Shown piece by piece: positions 1 through 9,045 of a stretch of DNA of 64,000 bases; the first letter of the stretch is position 1; each line of letters starts with the position of its first letter. The notes below the pieces were generated by a model that ran no database searches, was not told where the DNA came from, and worked only from the letters and a program-made list of their open reading frames with translations. The position numbers were made by a program, and so were the translations under genes. This DNA comes from CAYMJV01 sp964390545 (GTDB lineage: Bacteria > Desulfobacterota > BSN033 > UBA1163): the NCBI GenBank assembly GCA_964390545.1, contig CAYMJV010000001.1, positions 42,148 to 106,147 on the forward strand, in the 5' to 3' direction.

Positions 1-1886
1 AAGACTTCCACTTCTTCAGCCCCCGCCTCCTTTGCTTTTTGGAGAGTAATTTCGCGAAGACGCTTCTTCCCTTCCTCGGTTGCCTCTCCAAGATCATTGT
101 AGAAGGCCATCCTTGAGGAGGGGTAGAGGCGAAATCCTCTCTCGAAGGGTTTGATGAGGAGTTCTTCTTTGATGACGATGGCACTCGTAATGGCGCCTAC
201 CGCATTGGCGACCCCGGCATAAAATGGAATCACTGCCTGAGTGCCCAGCTTCTCAGCCACAGAAGGAAGAAAGGCATGGGCAGGCGCTCCAATCCCGATG
301 ATCTTATCTCTGAGGTTCACTTTAAACTGAATGCCCTCGATCGATGCTCCCCGGCGAAAAGATTGGTCTAAGAAAAGGCGGGAGAACTCGCATTCATCCA
401 ATCCCTTTTTTGAGTCGATCGATTCGGACAGAATGAGTTCAAGGATCTGAAGGCCCATGGTCCGATCCATGGTCTCTTCCAATTTCTGAATGAGGGTGGA
501 AAGTTCAACCCTCGATCGATCACAGAGAATACGGATTCCCCGCTCCGCAGCCTCTCTGTCCCAGGCCTGGAAAATCCCTGTTACGTGGAGGATGTCAGTT
601 GGAGTAAGTCCACTCTTCTGAATCAGGTTACGCCTTTCTAAATAGGAGACTCTCCTCTGCACTTCGGCCGGGGACCGACCTGTTGGTCTAAATAGTTGAA
701 ACAGGGAGAGGGGTTTATCCGTCACCTCTGAAAGGATCTCCTCTGTGAGGTGATCCAGTCCATTTTCTGTCCTTCTTCCTATCCGAATCCAAAACTCCGC
801 ATCATTTCTCCAAGAAGGAAGGCTTCGGTCCTCATAAATCCGTATCAATTCTTCATGAATGTTTGCATGACAGTACCCTAAATAAGAAAGAGGAATGACC
901 CTCTTCGGTCCGACCCGCAGATCCCCTCCGTCATCAATCGTGATCTGGCTGTCCCCTCCAAGGGCAATGGTCCGCATATCGATCGCAATGACGTTTGTCT
1001 GCCAGTTCCCAACCCTTGCCCCCTTTGGATTAAGCCGAGGAAGTCCACCTCTGAGCAGGGCGATATCCGTGGTCGTCCCTCCGATATCCGTAATCACTGC
1101 ATTCTGAGTTTCTCCAGATTGCTCCAGTAAGTATTTGGCTCCAATCACACTTGCAGCAGGTCCCGATAGGATCGTCTCAATAGGTCGATCCTGGATAACA
1201 GATTCGCTCATCAGGCTTCCATCTCCCTTCACGATCATCAGAGGTGCAGCGATGTTCTCTCTTCGAAATTCGCGTTTCACAGAATCAATCAATTGATGGA
1301 TGATGGGGATGAGATGGGCATTGAGGATGGCAGTGGTGGCCCGTTTGACGGCATCCAATTGGAGGGAGATTTCGTGGCCACAGACAACCGGTTTCCCTAT
1401 CTTCTCTTGAATGAGACGCTTTACACGAAGTTCATGATCTGGATTCCGAACGCTGAAATAGCCGCAGACGGCATAAGCCTCGATTTCGTCTTTTGTCTTG
1501 TGCAAGACTGCTTTCACCCGATCAAGATCCAACGGTTCCTTCTCTTCACCCTGCACGGTATGTCCCCCAGGGATTAAAACAACTTCTTCTTTCAGCCCGG
1601 ACGGGCATTCATCAGGCCCATAGCCGATGAGGATACCACAGACTCTGCGCCTCACCCCCTCTACGATGGAGTTGGTAGCTAAAGTGGTAGATAGGGAAAC
1701 CAACGAAATCTTGGGGAAGTAGATTCTGTCCAAACGTTTAAGAACATCATCGATACCCTTAGAGAGATCATCTTTGGTGGTAGGTGCCTTTGCAAAGGAG
1801 AGAACTTTTCTCTCACTGAGATCAATGAGAACTGCATCAGTATTGGTTCCTCCAACATCGATGCCCAGCCCGATATTTGAACTCAT
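1..1886 (-). CDS. Hydantoinase/oxoprolinase family protein (3' end cut by window edge)
   Basis: The reading frame is open from an ATG at 1886 to the left edge, giving at least 628 residues with the C-terminus missing. The N-terminus carries an ASKHA-type phosphate-binding motif, GIDVGGTNTDAVL, near residues 7-19. A second conserved block, TDIGGTTTDIALL, lies mid-protein. Both are typical of the A subunit of ATP-dependent N-methylhydantoinase and 5-oxoprolinase. These enzymes use ATP to open a lactam or imide ring. It is the last gene of the minus-strand island that starts near 15532, 110 bases after the corrinoid protein. An alternative is a non-hydrolase ATPase role in this cluster. It lacks the ferredoxin domain expected of a RamA-type corrinoid activator, at least in the part visible. 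The family is confident, the substrate unknown. Confidence 0.8.
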   Translation of the reverse strand, partial: MSSNIGLGIDVGGTNTDAVLIDLSERKVLSFAKAPTTKDDLSKGIDDVLKRLDRIYFPKISLVSLSTTLATNSIVEGVRRRVCGILIGYGPDECPSGLKEEVVLIPGGHTVQGEEKEPLDLDRVKAVLHKTKDEIEAYAVCGYFSVRNPDHELRVKRLIQEKIGKPVVCGHEISLQLDAVKRATTAILNAHLIPIIHQLIDSVKREFRRENIAAPLMIVKGDGSLMSESVIQDRPIETILSGPAASVIGAKYLLEQSGETQNAVITDIGGTTTDIALLRGGLPRLNPKGARVGNWQTNVIAIDMRTIALGGDSQITIDDGGDLRVGPKRVIPLSYLGYCHANIHEELIRIYEDRSLPSWRNDAEFWIRIGRRTENGLDHLTEEILSEVTDKPLSLFQLFRPTGRSPAEVQRRVSYLERRNLIQKSGLTPTDILHVTGIFQAWDREAAERGIRILCDRSRVELSTLIQKLEETMDRTMGLQILELILSESIDSKKGLDECEFSRLFLDQSFRRGASIEGIQFKVNLRDKIIGIGAPAHAFLPSVAEKLGTQAVIPFYAGVANAVGAITSAIVIKEELLIKPFERGFRLYPSSRMAFYNDLGEATEEGKKRLREITLQKAKEAGAEEVEV

Positions 1887-1996
1887 TTCGAAGACTCCAG
1901 CAAAAAAGATAGCGACATAACGAAATTACATCTCTATAGGCAACTCTTTTCTCTATCGATGGGATAGGATATCTAGTCCAACAGGGAAGATTCTAT

Positions 1997-2635
1997 CTAC
2001 CCCCGACCAATCAATTCCCGGGCCTTTTCCACAGCACTTGCCGCCTCTGGGGCATAAGCATCTGCCCCGACATCCTTAGCAAATTTCTCAGTCACAGGTG
2101 CTCCTCCCACCATCACTTTCACCCTGCCTCGAACCCCTGCCTCAACGAGAGATTCAATGACTTCCTTCATCTTCGGCATCGTTGTCGTCAGAAGGGAGGA
2201 GAGGCCCAAGATGTTCGGTCGATTCATTTTCACTGCCTCAACAAATCTCTCTGAAGGAACATCAATTCCCAGATCGATTACCTGAAATCCCGCTCCTTCC
2301 ATCAACATTCCCACTAAATTCTTGCCAATATCATGAAGATCCCCTTTGACGGCACCCAGAACAATCTTCCCGGCAAGCTTTACCCCTGTCTCAATCAATT
2401 TCGGACGCAATATATCCATTCCGGCCTGCATCGCCCTAGCCGAGATCAGGACCTCCGGCATGAAGAATTCATCTCTGCGAAATTTCTCTCCGACCACATC
2501 CATTCCGGCAACAAGTCCATTGCTCAGAATCTTTGACGGGGGAACATTCGCATTCAGTGCTTCCTGGACCAATTTGGGCATTTCCTGGTAATTTCCTTTC
2601 TGAAGCTCTTCAGAGATCTTTTGCAGCAGTTCCAT
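1997..2635 (-). CDS. Corrinoid (B12-binding) protein of the MtbC/MttC family
   Basis: This 212-residue protein has the two-part layout of methyltransferase corrinoid proteins. An N-terminal helical cap (about residues 1-85) precedes a Rossmann-like B12-binding domain. The motif DLHDIG puts the lower cobalt ligand at His101, and GLSSLLTTTMP and VGGAPV follow. It shuttles the methyl group between a substrate methyltransferase and an acceptor such as tetrahydrofolate. The start is the ATG at 2635, preceded by AGGAGAGG at good spacing. An upstream in-frame ATG at 2656 has no ribosome site. Two MttB-type methyltransferases lie directly upstream, so this is their likely shared partner. No methylcorrinoid:THF methyltransferase is seen in the window. 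Confidence 0.93.
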   Translation of the reverse strand: MELLQKISEELQKGNYQEMPKLVQEALNANVPPSKILSNGLVAGMDVVGEKFRRDEFFMPEVLISARAMQAGMDILRPKLIETGVKLAGKIVLGAVKGDLHDIGKNLVGMLMEGAGFQVIDLGIDVPSERFVEAVKMNRPNILGLSSLLTTTMPKMKEVIESLVEAGVRGRVKVMVGGAPVTEKFAKDVGADAYAPEAASAVEKARELIGRG

Positions 2636-2741
2636 CTCTTCCTCTCCTTTTCGCATTAGATTGTATTACCCTGGATCCTTGATTATTGAGACCACTACGC
2701 TCCTGAACACTATAGGCAGAGCATAACAAATCTTATTAACA

Positions 2742-4178
2742 CTACGGTCTTATTTCCGGAAACATCTTCTTCAACTGATCATTTAACTCTTTCGGTAGGC
2801 CCAACGGCTTGTGATCCCTGAGGATCGCCTTGGCGATCGCTCTGGCCTTTTCCTCCACAGAGGCTCTTCCCGATTTCTCCCAATTGACCCTTAGTTGCCG
2901 GTCGCTCAATTTAGGGGTAAAGTGTTCCCTGCGCATCCATTGTACCGTGTGATGATCACACAGAAAATTTCCACCGGGACCCACTCTACGGTAAGCATCC
3001 AGAGCAATGGTCTCTTCCGAAACTTCAATCCCTCGGACAGCTCTCATGACCATCCCTATGATCTCGTCATCGATTACATACTGTTTATAGCTGGCAGTGC
3101 TTGCAAACTCCACCAATCCAGCCGCATCATGGATGAAATTGGAACCCGAGAGGGCCACCAGCACATTGGTGATCGCTTTTTCATAGCCATTTTGGGTATC
3201 TACGATCTTGGAGTCAGACATTCCAGCCGTCGTATAATTAGGCAGATTCACATACTGGGCCATGGCGGCTGCCCCTGCATTAATTAATCCCATTTCCACC
3301 GATCCGCTCACATAGCCCATCGTCTTTAAATCCGTGGAGGTGGCTGTGCAGGCATAGAGGACCGGGGTACCAGGGTTAACCAGTTGCGTGAGCACAACGC
3401 CACTTAAAGTCTCAGCATGGAGACCGGTGAGAAGGCCTGCGATCGTCACCGGTGCGGTTGCACCCGTCAGAGGCTCTGCTGGAATGGCAACGGGCATCCC
3501 AGCCCGAGCAATGTGACAGAGGATATCGCCATAGAGATCATCAATCTTAAGAGGGCTGACCACACAGGTGATGAACGAGATGAACGGCCTCTCCCTTAAG
3601 GCTTTGGGGCTTCCTGCAATGATCTCCCCCATCTTGATGATATCGAGAGTTCCTTTAAGCGTGTAGATCCCTCCCATGAGGTGTTTTGAGCAGTTCAGGA
3701 TCGATGAGTGAAATCGATTGATGTCCACCTCCTGAGGCGGAAGCTCATTGGGATAAACGGGAAGAACCATAAAATGGATATTTTCCAAGGCATCACACAA
3801 GCGTGCAATATCCCGCACATCCTTCAAAAGGGTTGGACGTTTCTCATTGGTTTCGAGATCGATCACATTCAGGACCGTCCCTCCTGTTCCGAGATAGACA
3901 TTCTTTCCTTCACAATAGAGGTCATGCTTCTCTTCCCTGCCACAAAGGACAACTTTCTTTGGTGCTTTATCGATTGTATCCTCGACCATTGATCTCGATA
4001 ATTTAACGAGTTTCTTTGAAGTGTCGCATCCCGCCCCATGTTTCTGAAACGCTTCGAAAGCTAACTTGCTATGAACTTCCACCCCAATTTCCGAGAGAAG
4101 GGTAAGGGCAGATTCGTGAATTTTGCGAATGCCTTCATTCGTCAGAGGTCGGTATTGACCACCAGCGATCGGTTTCAT
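2742..4178 (-). CDS. Trimethylamine methyltransferase (MttB) family protein, non-pyrrolysine
   Basis: This 478-residue MttB-superfamily protein aligns end to end with the next gene upstream. It should transfer a methyl group from a methylated or quaternary amine to the corrinoid protein encoded just downstream. There is no in-frame amber codon, so it belongs to the non-pyrrolysine branch, which is known to include glycine betaine, proline betaine and carnitine demethylases. True trimethylamine methyltransferases carry pyrrolysine. The start is the ATG at 4178, with AGGAG six bases upstream. A longer frame to 4259 would overlap the neighbour and lacks a ribosome site. The substrate cannot be read from sequence, but the nearby Opu-type importer favours a betaine. 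Confidence 0.9.
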   Translation of the reverse strand: MKPIAGGQYRPLTNEGIRKIHESALTLLSEIGVEVHSKLAFEAFQKHGAGCDTSKKLVKLSRSMVEDTIDKAPKKVVLCGREEKHDLYCEGKNVYLGTGGTVLNVIDLETNEKRPTLLKDVRDIARLCDALENIHFMVLPVYPNELPPQEVDINRFHSSILNCSKHLMGGIYTLKGTLDIIKMGEIIAGSPKALRERPFISFITCVVSPLKIDDLYGDILCHIARAGMPVAIPAEPLTGATAPVTIAGLLTGLHAETLSGVVLTQLVNPGTPVLYACTATSTDLKTMGYVSGSVEMGLINAGAAAMAQYVNLPNYTTAGMSDSKIVDTQNGYEKAITNVLVALSGSNFIHDAAGLVEFASTASYKQYVIDDEIIGMVMRAVRGIEVSEETIALDAYRRVGPGGNFLCDHHTVQWMRREHFTPKLSDRQLRVNWEKSGRASVEEKARAIAKAILRDHKPLGLPKELNDQLKKMFPEIRP

Positions 4179-4242
4179 TTTTTCTCCTTTCTTTTTGTGC
4201 ACCCCTAATGCCGAAGAGAATCCTCTTGATGGGTCTCTTCTC

Positions 4243-5673
4243 TTAGAGCCGTATATCAAACCGCTTCCGGATCTCCTGGTCGGTTTCTACATCAAGTCCT
4301 TTGGGCAAGTGGGTTTTAAGTATTTCCCTCGCCTTCCTTCGGGCCCTTTCGCGACCGTCAAGAGATCCTGAATTTTCCCAGGTCTCCCTAGTCTGACGGT
4401 CTCCGAGCGTTTGTCGAAAATATTCCTGTCTCATAAATTTGATAGTATGCATGGAAGAAAGGAAGTTCCCAGAAGGTCCCACTTCTCGAAGGGCCTCCAA
4501 TCCCAAGGTCTCGCTGTCAATCTGGATCCCTTTGAGGAGACGGAGGGCCATCCCGATGATCTCATCGTCAATCACAAACTGCTCGTAAGCAACCGCTCTC
4601 ATTGATTCCAACATACCGGCGGCATGGTGAATGTAATTTGAGCCTGCCAATACACAGAGGCAGACCGAGTACGCCTTCTCATAACCTGCCTGGATATCAG
4701 GGAGCTTCGATTCGGTAAGGCCAGCGGAATTATAATTGGGAACTTGAATCGATTGAGCCATTTGAGAGATTGCTGCATTCATCAATCCAAACTCGATGCC
4801 TCCTCCCACATAACCCATTGTTTTTAAATCGGCCATGGAAGGGATGGCACCATAGAGAACCGGAGAACCAGGGTTCGCCAGTTGTGTAAAAACGATTCCA
4901 GACAGTTGTTCAGCATGCACCTGAGCTAACGTCCCGGCCAATGTGACTGGAGAGGTTGAACCTGCCATAGGAGCTGAAGAGAGAGCTACCGGGATCTTAT
5001 TTCTTATAATTTCTAGTAAGACTCGGGTTGTTTCTGTCGCAAAATGTAAAGGGCTGATCATCCAACTTGTGACAAAGGAGATAATCGGTCTCTTCACTAA
5101 GGCCTCTTTCCCTCCTGCGATCATCTGGGCCATTTCGATCACATCTCTGGCTGTTTGAACAGATTGGGCAGCTGCCATGACATGTTTGGTCGTATTAGAA
5201 AGGGAGGCATAAAACTGGTTGATGTCCATCACCTCTTTAGGAATGTCCTGAGGAATACAGGGTCGAAGGTAGAAATGGACGTTCTCCAATGCATCGACAA
5301 GCTTTGCAAGCTGTCCGATATCTTTTAACACTCCGGGCCTTGCCTTTCCTGTTCCCAAATCGAGGATAGTCAACGCAGCCCCCCCTGTTCCCAAATAGAC
5401 CCTCTTATCTTCAAGGATCAGATCATTCTTTTCTTCTTGACCTGCCATCAAGAATTTGTGAGGAACAAGTTTCAGGCCCTCTTCAACAAGTGATGCCGGG
5501 ATGCGAACGATCACTCCTTCGATCTTTGCCCCATGTTTCTTAAAAACCTGCAGGGCTTCTTCTAACTCCACCTTGACCCCAATCTCTTCAAGAATTTTGA
5601 GAGACGTTTGATGAATTTTATTAACGTCTTGTTCGTTTAAAGGCCTAAACTGTCCTCCCACTAACGCTTTCAC
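4243..5673 (-). CDS. Second MttB-family methyltransferase, non-pyrrolysine paralogue
   Basis: This is a clear paralogue of the gene at 2742-4178. Both open with M-K-x-x-x-GGQ-[FY]-RPL and match along their whole length, so tandem duplication and divergence is likely. Residues differ in the substrate half, for example HVMAAAQSVQ here against HLMGGIYTLK there, consistent with different substrates. It also lacks an in-frame amber codon. I place the start at a GTG (5673): AGGAGG is six bases upstream and this start matches the paralogue exactly. The ATG at 5679 touches the Shine-Dalgarno sequence and would add two residues. It is 64 bases from the paralogue, so they are probably co-transcribed. 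Confidence 0.9.
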   Translation of the reverse strand: MKALVGGQFRPLNEQDVNKIHQTSLKILEEIGVKVELEEALQVFKKHGAKIEGVIVRIPASLVEEGLKLVPHKFLMAGQEEKNDLILEDKRVYLGTGGAALTILDLGTGKARPGVLKDIGQLAKLVDALENVHFYLRPCIPQDIPKEVMDINQFYASLSNTTKHVMAAAQSVQTARDVIEMAQMIAGGKEALVKRPIISFVTSWMISPLHFATETTRVLLEIIRNKIPVALSSAPMAGSTSPVTLAGTLAQVHAEQLSGIVFTQLANPGSPVLYGAIPSMADLKTMGYVGGGIEFGLMNAAISQMAQSIQVPNYNSAGLTESKLPDIQAGYEKAYSVCLCVLAGSNYIHHAAGMLESMRAVAYEQFVIDDEIIGMALRLLKGIQIDSETLGLEALREVGPSGNFLSSMHTIKFMRQEYFRQTLGDRQTRETWENSGSLDGRERARRKAREILKTHLPKGLDVETDQEIRKRFDIRL

Positions 5674-5720
5674 ATTCATCCTCCTGCAGATTTAATATGA
5701 TAGACCATATCATATTTTTT

Positions 5721-7037
5721 CTATTTCAAAAATTTGATCAGATCTTTAATATGGTAATCTTCAAAATTCTTGACTATTCCAATTAACGTATGGATCTGTT
5801 TTTCGCTTAATATGTTCTTGGTAATGTTAATAAACTTATCTTCTAATTCCTGCTCAGATAAAGGATAATCAAAATCCCCTCTGGCGGAAATCAAACCCGA
5901 ATGATATTCCTTTCCCTGATTCGTAATCATCTCTATTTCAGCCATGCACTGCTCAGGAAACCTCTTCTGTATCTTCGGATCCTCAATGAGGGAAATCTTC
6001 TTCATCAATTGAAGGATCTCTTTTTTATTAAAATATCTTTCTTCCAAATATTTGGGTATAAATTCTTTGTAAATGGCTGCAACAGCAACGGGATAGACAA
6101 CATTATATTCTGCATTTTCTAAACTGGTTGGTGGTGTTGAATAAAGGCTTACAGCCTCAGAAATAGTTTTGACGTTGATGCTAGAGATTTCCTTATAAGT
6201 CAAATTTTCTTGCTCCATTATTTTCAATACGCCATCAATGGCCGGGTGGGCCCATCTGCAGCAAGGATACCTCTTGAAATAAACCTTCATTATTTTATAC
6301 TTTTTACCTAAGGTAAAAACATCTTTATTTCTTTTTGAATCCCCTAAAAGGCTGGGACTTCCCGTAAAACCTTTTTGAGCCAAGAAGGCAGCACTGGTTC
6401 CAACCATCGCTCCCCAGGCTATTCCATCTTTCGGTGCCATAGCAGGATGTTCTACGGCTCGAATCTCAGGGACAAGCGGGGCATAAGCCTCGGCAATGCC
6501 AAGGGCATTCTTCGTCTCCAATTCAGAAAGACCTAACAATTTTGCAGCCCCTGCAGCTGAACCGATGGCACCCCAAGAGCCTGAGCCATGATAAAAGCCA
6601 TAATGGGAGTGCAAAATTTCACCGGCCCGAATCCCAATTTCATAACCGAGGATTAAGGCCTCAAGTAGCTGTTTCCCAGTGGCTCCTATCTTTTCTGAAA
6701 CGGCTAAGATCGTAGGGAAAACAGCGGTTCCTGGATGCCCTTTCACTTTCCGGTAACCATCATCAATGTCCAGGGCATTGGCGATAAATCCATTAATTAA
6801 AGAGGCCGCAACACAGGATAATTTTTTATTAGCCCTAATGATTGTGGCTTCTCTTGAACCGTTCACCTCTCGAGAAGAAAAATCGGACAAAATCTTTGCG
6901 CCTTTAACTTCAGCTCCTGCTAAACTCGCACCCACTAAATCTAATAGGCATATTTTTGCTTGTCTTAATATTTTTGGTGGAACATCTCTAAATTTCAGAG
7001 TATGAATGAATTTTACTGCATATTCATTGCCATCCAT
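5721..7037 (-). CDS. MmgE/PrpD family protein
   Basis: This protein of about 438 residues belongs to the MmgE/PrpD family, which includes 2-methylcitrate dehydratase, aconitate decarboxylase and iminodisuccinate epimerase. Visible family blocks are CLLDLVGASLAG near the N-terminus, DIDDGYRKVKGHPG (compare the family D-D-x-H and H-P-G segments) and YPCCRWAHPAID in the lid region. The ATG at 7037 gives the usual family N-terminus and has GGAGGTG 12 bases upstream. An ATG at 7058 is possible but has no ribosome site. It lies between the methyltransferases and an ABC importer, so it may process the carbon skeleton left after demethylation; that is inference. Confidence 0.88.
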   Translation of the reverse strand: MDGNEYAVKFIHTLKFRDVPPKILRQAKICLLDLVGASLAGAEVKGAKILSDFSSREVNGSREATIIRANKKLSCVAASLINGFIANALDIDDGYRKVKGHPGTAVFPTILAVSEKIGATGKQLLEALILGYEIGIRAGEILHSHYGFYHGSGSWGAIGSAAGAAKLLGLSELETKNALGIAEAYAPLVPEIRAVEHPAMAPKDGIAWGAMVGTSAAFLAQKGFTGSPSLLGDSKRNKDVFTLGKKYKIMKVYFKRYPCCRWAHPAIDGVLKIMEQENLTYKEISSINVKTISEAVSLYSTPPTSLENAEYNVVYPVAVAAIYKEFIPKYLEERYFNKKEILQLMKKISLIEDPKIQKRFPEQCMAEIEMITNQGKEYHSGLISARGDFDYPLSEQELEDKFINITKNILSEKQIHTLIGIVKNFEDYHIKDLIKFLK

Positions 7038-7118
7038 TTTTTTACAAAACACCTCCATTTTAAGAATTAGCTTTTCTCCGTGCTGTAGAAATATTGATGG
7101 TCCTCAAATCCCTGCAAT

Positions 7119-7973
7119 TTAGGCTCCTCGAAGTTTAGGATCAGTAATATCACGAATCCCATCTCCAAGCATGTTAAAAGAGAGGATGGTGATGAGAATA
7201 CTTAACCCTGAAAAAATAGAGATCCAGGGAGCATTGATGAGCACATCCACACCCTCCCGAGTCATATTTCCCCAAGTCGGCGTAGGCGGTTGAACGCCTA
7301 ATCCGATAAATGCCAGATTGGCCTCGAGTCGAATGGCTTCCCCTACCCAAAGTGTACTGGCAACAAACAGGTCACCAAAGATATTGGGGAATATATGGTA
7401 GACAAGAATCCTGGGTGTGCCTGCCCCTACGGCTTTGGCGGCAACCACATATTCGCTTTCTTTCAGCGATAAGATAATTCCATGAGCTAAGCGGGCGAAC
7501 CTTGGAACCATGACAATGCCGATCGTAATAATCAGGTTTAAAAGATTAGCCCCCAAGGCAGCCGTCACAGCGATCGCTAGGATGAGATCAGGAAAACACA
7601 TGACGACATCAATTGATCTCATGATCAGGCTCTCTGGTTTTCCGCCATAATAGCCGGCGATCATGCCCATCATCGTTCCCAGCAGCATCCCCAGTAGAAC
7701 GGAAGCACTCCCGATCAGAAGTGATACCCGGCTGCCCCAAATAATTCTTGAAAGAACATCTCGACCAAAATCATCCGTCCCTAACCAGTGTTCAGAACTG
7801 CTCCCGGCCAAACGATAAAAAGGATCCTGTTTCAAGGGATCGAATGGTGAAATCCAGGGAGCCAAAATGGCAACAGAAATGATGCATAGAGCAATGACAC
7901 CACCGGCGAGAGCAGTTTTATTCCTTGAAAAAGTGAACCATAACCTTTGACTTTGAGAGATCTCTTTCGTCAT
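7119..7973 (-). CDS. Peptide-type ABC transporter permease, DppC/OppC family
   Basis: This 284-residue inner-membrane permease is of the BPD_transp_1 type. A single N-terminal membrane segment is followed by the domain LGTDDFGRDVLSRIIWGSR and five further hydrophobic segments. The coupling loop reads EANLAFIGLGVQPPTPTWG, characteristic of DppC/OppC. It pairs with the DppB-type permease 30 bases upstream and the solute-binding protein beyond it. No ATP-binding subunits (DppD/DppF) lie within the window, so the ATPases must be elsewhere or shared. The ATG at 7973 follows AAGGA closely. Substrates of this family include peptides, opines and other small amine compounds, so the name does not fix the substrate. 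Confidence 0.93.
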   Translation of the reverse strand: MTKEISQSQRLWFTFSRNKTALAGGVIALCIISVAILAPWISPFDPLKQDPFYRLAGSSSEHWLGTDDFGRDVLSRIIWGSRVSLLIGSASVLLGMLLGTMMGMIAGYYGGKPESLIMRSIDVVMCFPDLILAIAVTAALGANLLNLIITIGIVMVPRFARLAHGIILSLKESEYVVAAKAVGAGTPRILVYHIFPNIFGDLFVASTLWVGEAIRLEANLAFIGLGVQPPTPTWGNMTREGVDVLINAPWISIFSGLSILITILSFNMLGDGIRDITDPKLRGA

Positions 7974-8003
7974 TCCTTGCTCTTCGGCTGAATTCCTATA
8001 TGG

Positions 8004-8945
8004 CTAACGATACTGAATTCGAGGATCGATTAAACCGTAGATCAAGTCTGTCATCAGGTTCAAGATCACAACAATCACCGAATAAAACACCATGACCGAT
8101 TGAAGGGTTGTATAATCTCTCTGTTTGATGGTCCCCACCATGAGGCTCCCTAAACCCGGTCTGGAAAAGACAATTTCAGTCATTACGGATGAACCGATGA
8201 GCACCACAGCATAAACCCCTCCAAGGGCAACAATCGGAATCAGCGCATTGCGTAAGGCATGCTTGAAAAGGACCACCTGTTCTGAGATCCCTTTTGACCG
8301 GGCGGTACGGATGTAATCTTCCCGCAGGATATTCAGTAGAGAAGACCGGGTCATTCGAGTGACGTAGGCCGTCATAATTAACCCGAGGGAGAGGGCTGGC
8401 AGAAAAAGATGACGGAGGTTACTCGATAGACTCGAAAGATCGCCTCCTCCCACGACGGGAAAAAGTCTGAATTTAATCGAGAAGACCAACATCAAAAGAA
8501 TCCCTAAATAAAAAGCGGGAATCGAAAGACCTGTCAATGAAAATATTCGATTGAAATAATCAATAAAACTATTCCTTCGAACTGCCGCTGGGATCCCTAA
8601 AGGAATTCCAAAAAGAAACCCGAGCAATATGGCGCTAAAGGTCAATTCCAAGGTATAAGGAAGGACTTTTAGGAGTTGAGTACCCACTGGGTAACCAGTA
8701 ATGATGGAAGTCCCGAGTTTCCCCTGGCAGAGGTTACCAAGAAATCGGAGGTATTGAAGCCAAAGCGGCGCATTGAGCCCCATCTTTTCTCGGAGGGCAT
8801 TCACAGTCTCCTTGCTTGCATAATCTCCAAGGGCTGCCACCGCAGGATCACCGGGTAGTACTCGTACAACAATAAAAACCAAAGTTAAAACAACAAGAAG
8901 AATGGGAATGCTTTGGAGGATTCTACGGACTACATAATTAAACAT
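8004..8945 (-). CDS. Peptide-type ABC transporter permease, DppB/OppB family
   Basis: This 313-residue permease begins with the conserved membrane segment followed by RVLPGDPA, a hallmark of DppB/OppB/GsiC proteins. It contains the coupling loop around TEIVFSRPGLGSL and a typical C-terminus ending in DPRIQYR. It forms the heterodimeric channel with the DppC-type protein downstream. A strong hairpin at 8967-9005 separates it from the upstream solute-binding protein gene and could lower permease expression relative to the binding protein. No ATPase gene is adjacent. Confidence 0.94.
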   Translation of the reverse strand: MFNYVVRRILQSIPILLVVLTLVFIVVRVLPGDPAVAALGDYASKETVNALREKMGLNAPLWLQYLRFLGNLCQGKLGTSIITGYPVGTQLLKVLPYTLELTFSAILLGFLFGIPLGIPAAVRRNSFIDYFNRIFSLTGLSIPAFYLGILLMLVFSIKFRLFPVVGGGDLSSLSSNLRHLFLPALSLGLIMTAYVTRMTRSSLLNILREDYIRTARSKGISEQVVLFKHALRNALIPIVALGGVYAVVLIGSSVMTEIVFSRPGLGSLMVGTIKQRDYTTLQSVMVFYSVIVVILNLMTDLIYGLIDPRIQYR

Positions 8946-8966
8946 AAATTGAATGCCCTAAGAGAA

Positions 8967-9005
8967 ACTCACCCCATCCCTGAAAGGAAAAGGGATGGGG
9001 TGAGT
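8967..9005 (-). terminator. Intercistronic hairpin between binding-protein and permease genes
   Basis: A perfect 15-base-pair stem (8967-8981 with 8991-9005) encloses a 9-base loop. On the coding strand no T-run follows, so it looks like an attenuating or mRNA-stabilising hairpin rather than a full intrinsic terminator. It lies between the solute-binding protein stop (9046) and the permease start (8945). In such operons an intercistronic hairpin commonly gives high binding-protein and lower permease levels. Confidence 0.75.
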
Positions 9006-9045
9006 GGAAATGAAGTAGAAGGGATCAAATCTTTAGATCCTTATA

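Noticed and set aside
2742..5673. Pyrrolysine-containing trimethylamine methyltransferases
   Set aside because: Neither MttB frame has an in-frame amber codon, so pyrrolysine is not needed.
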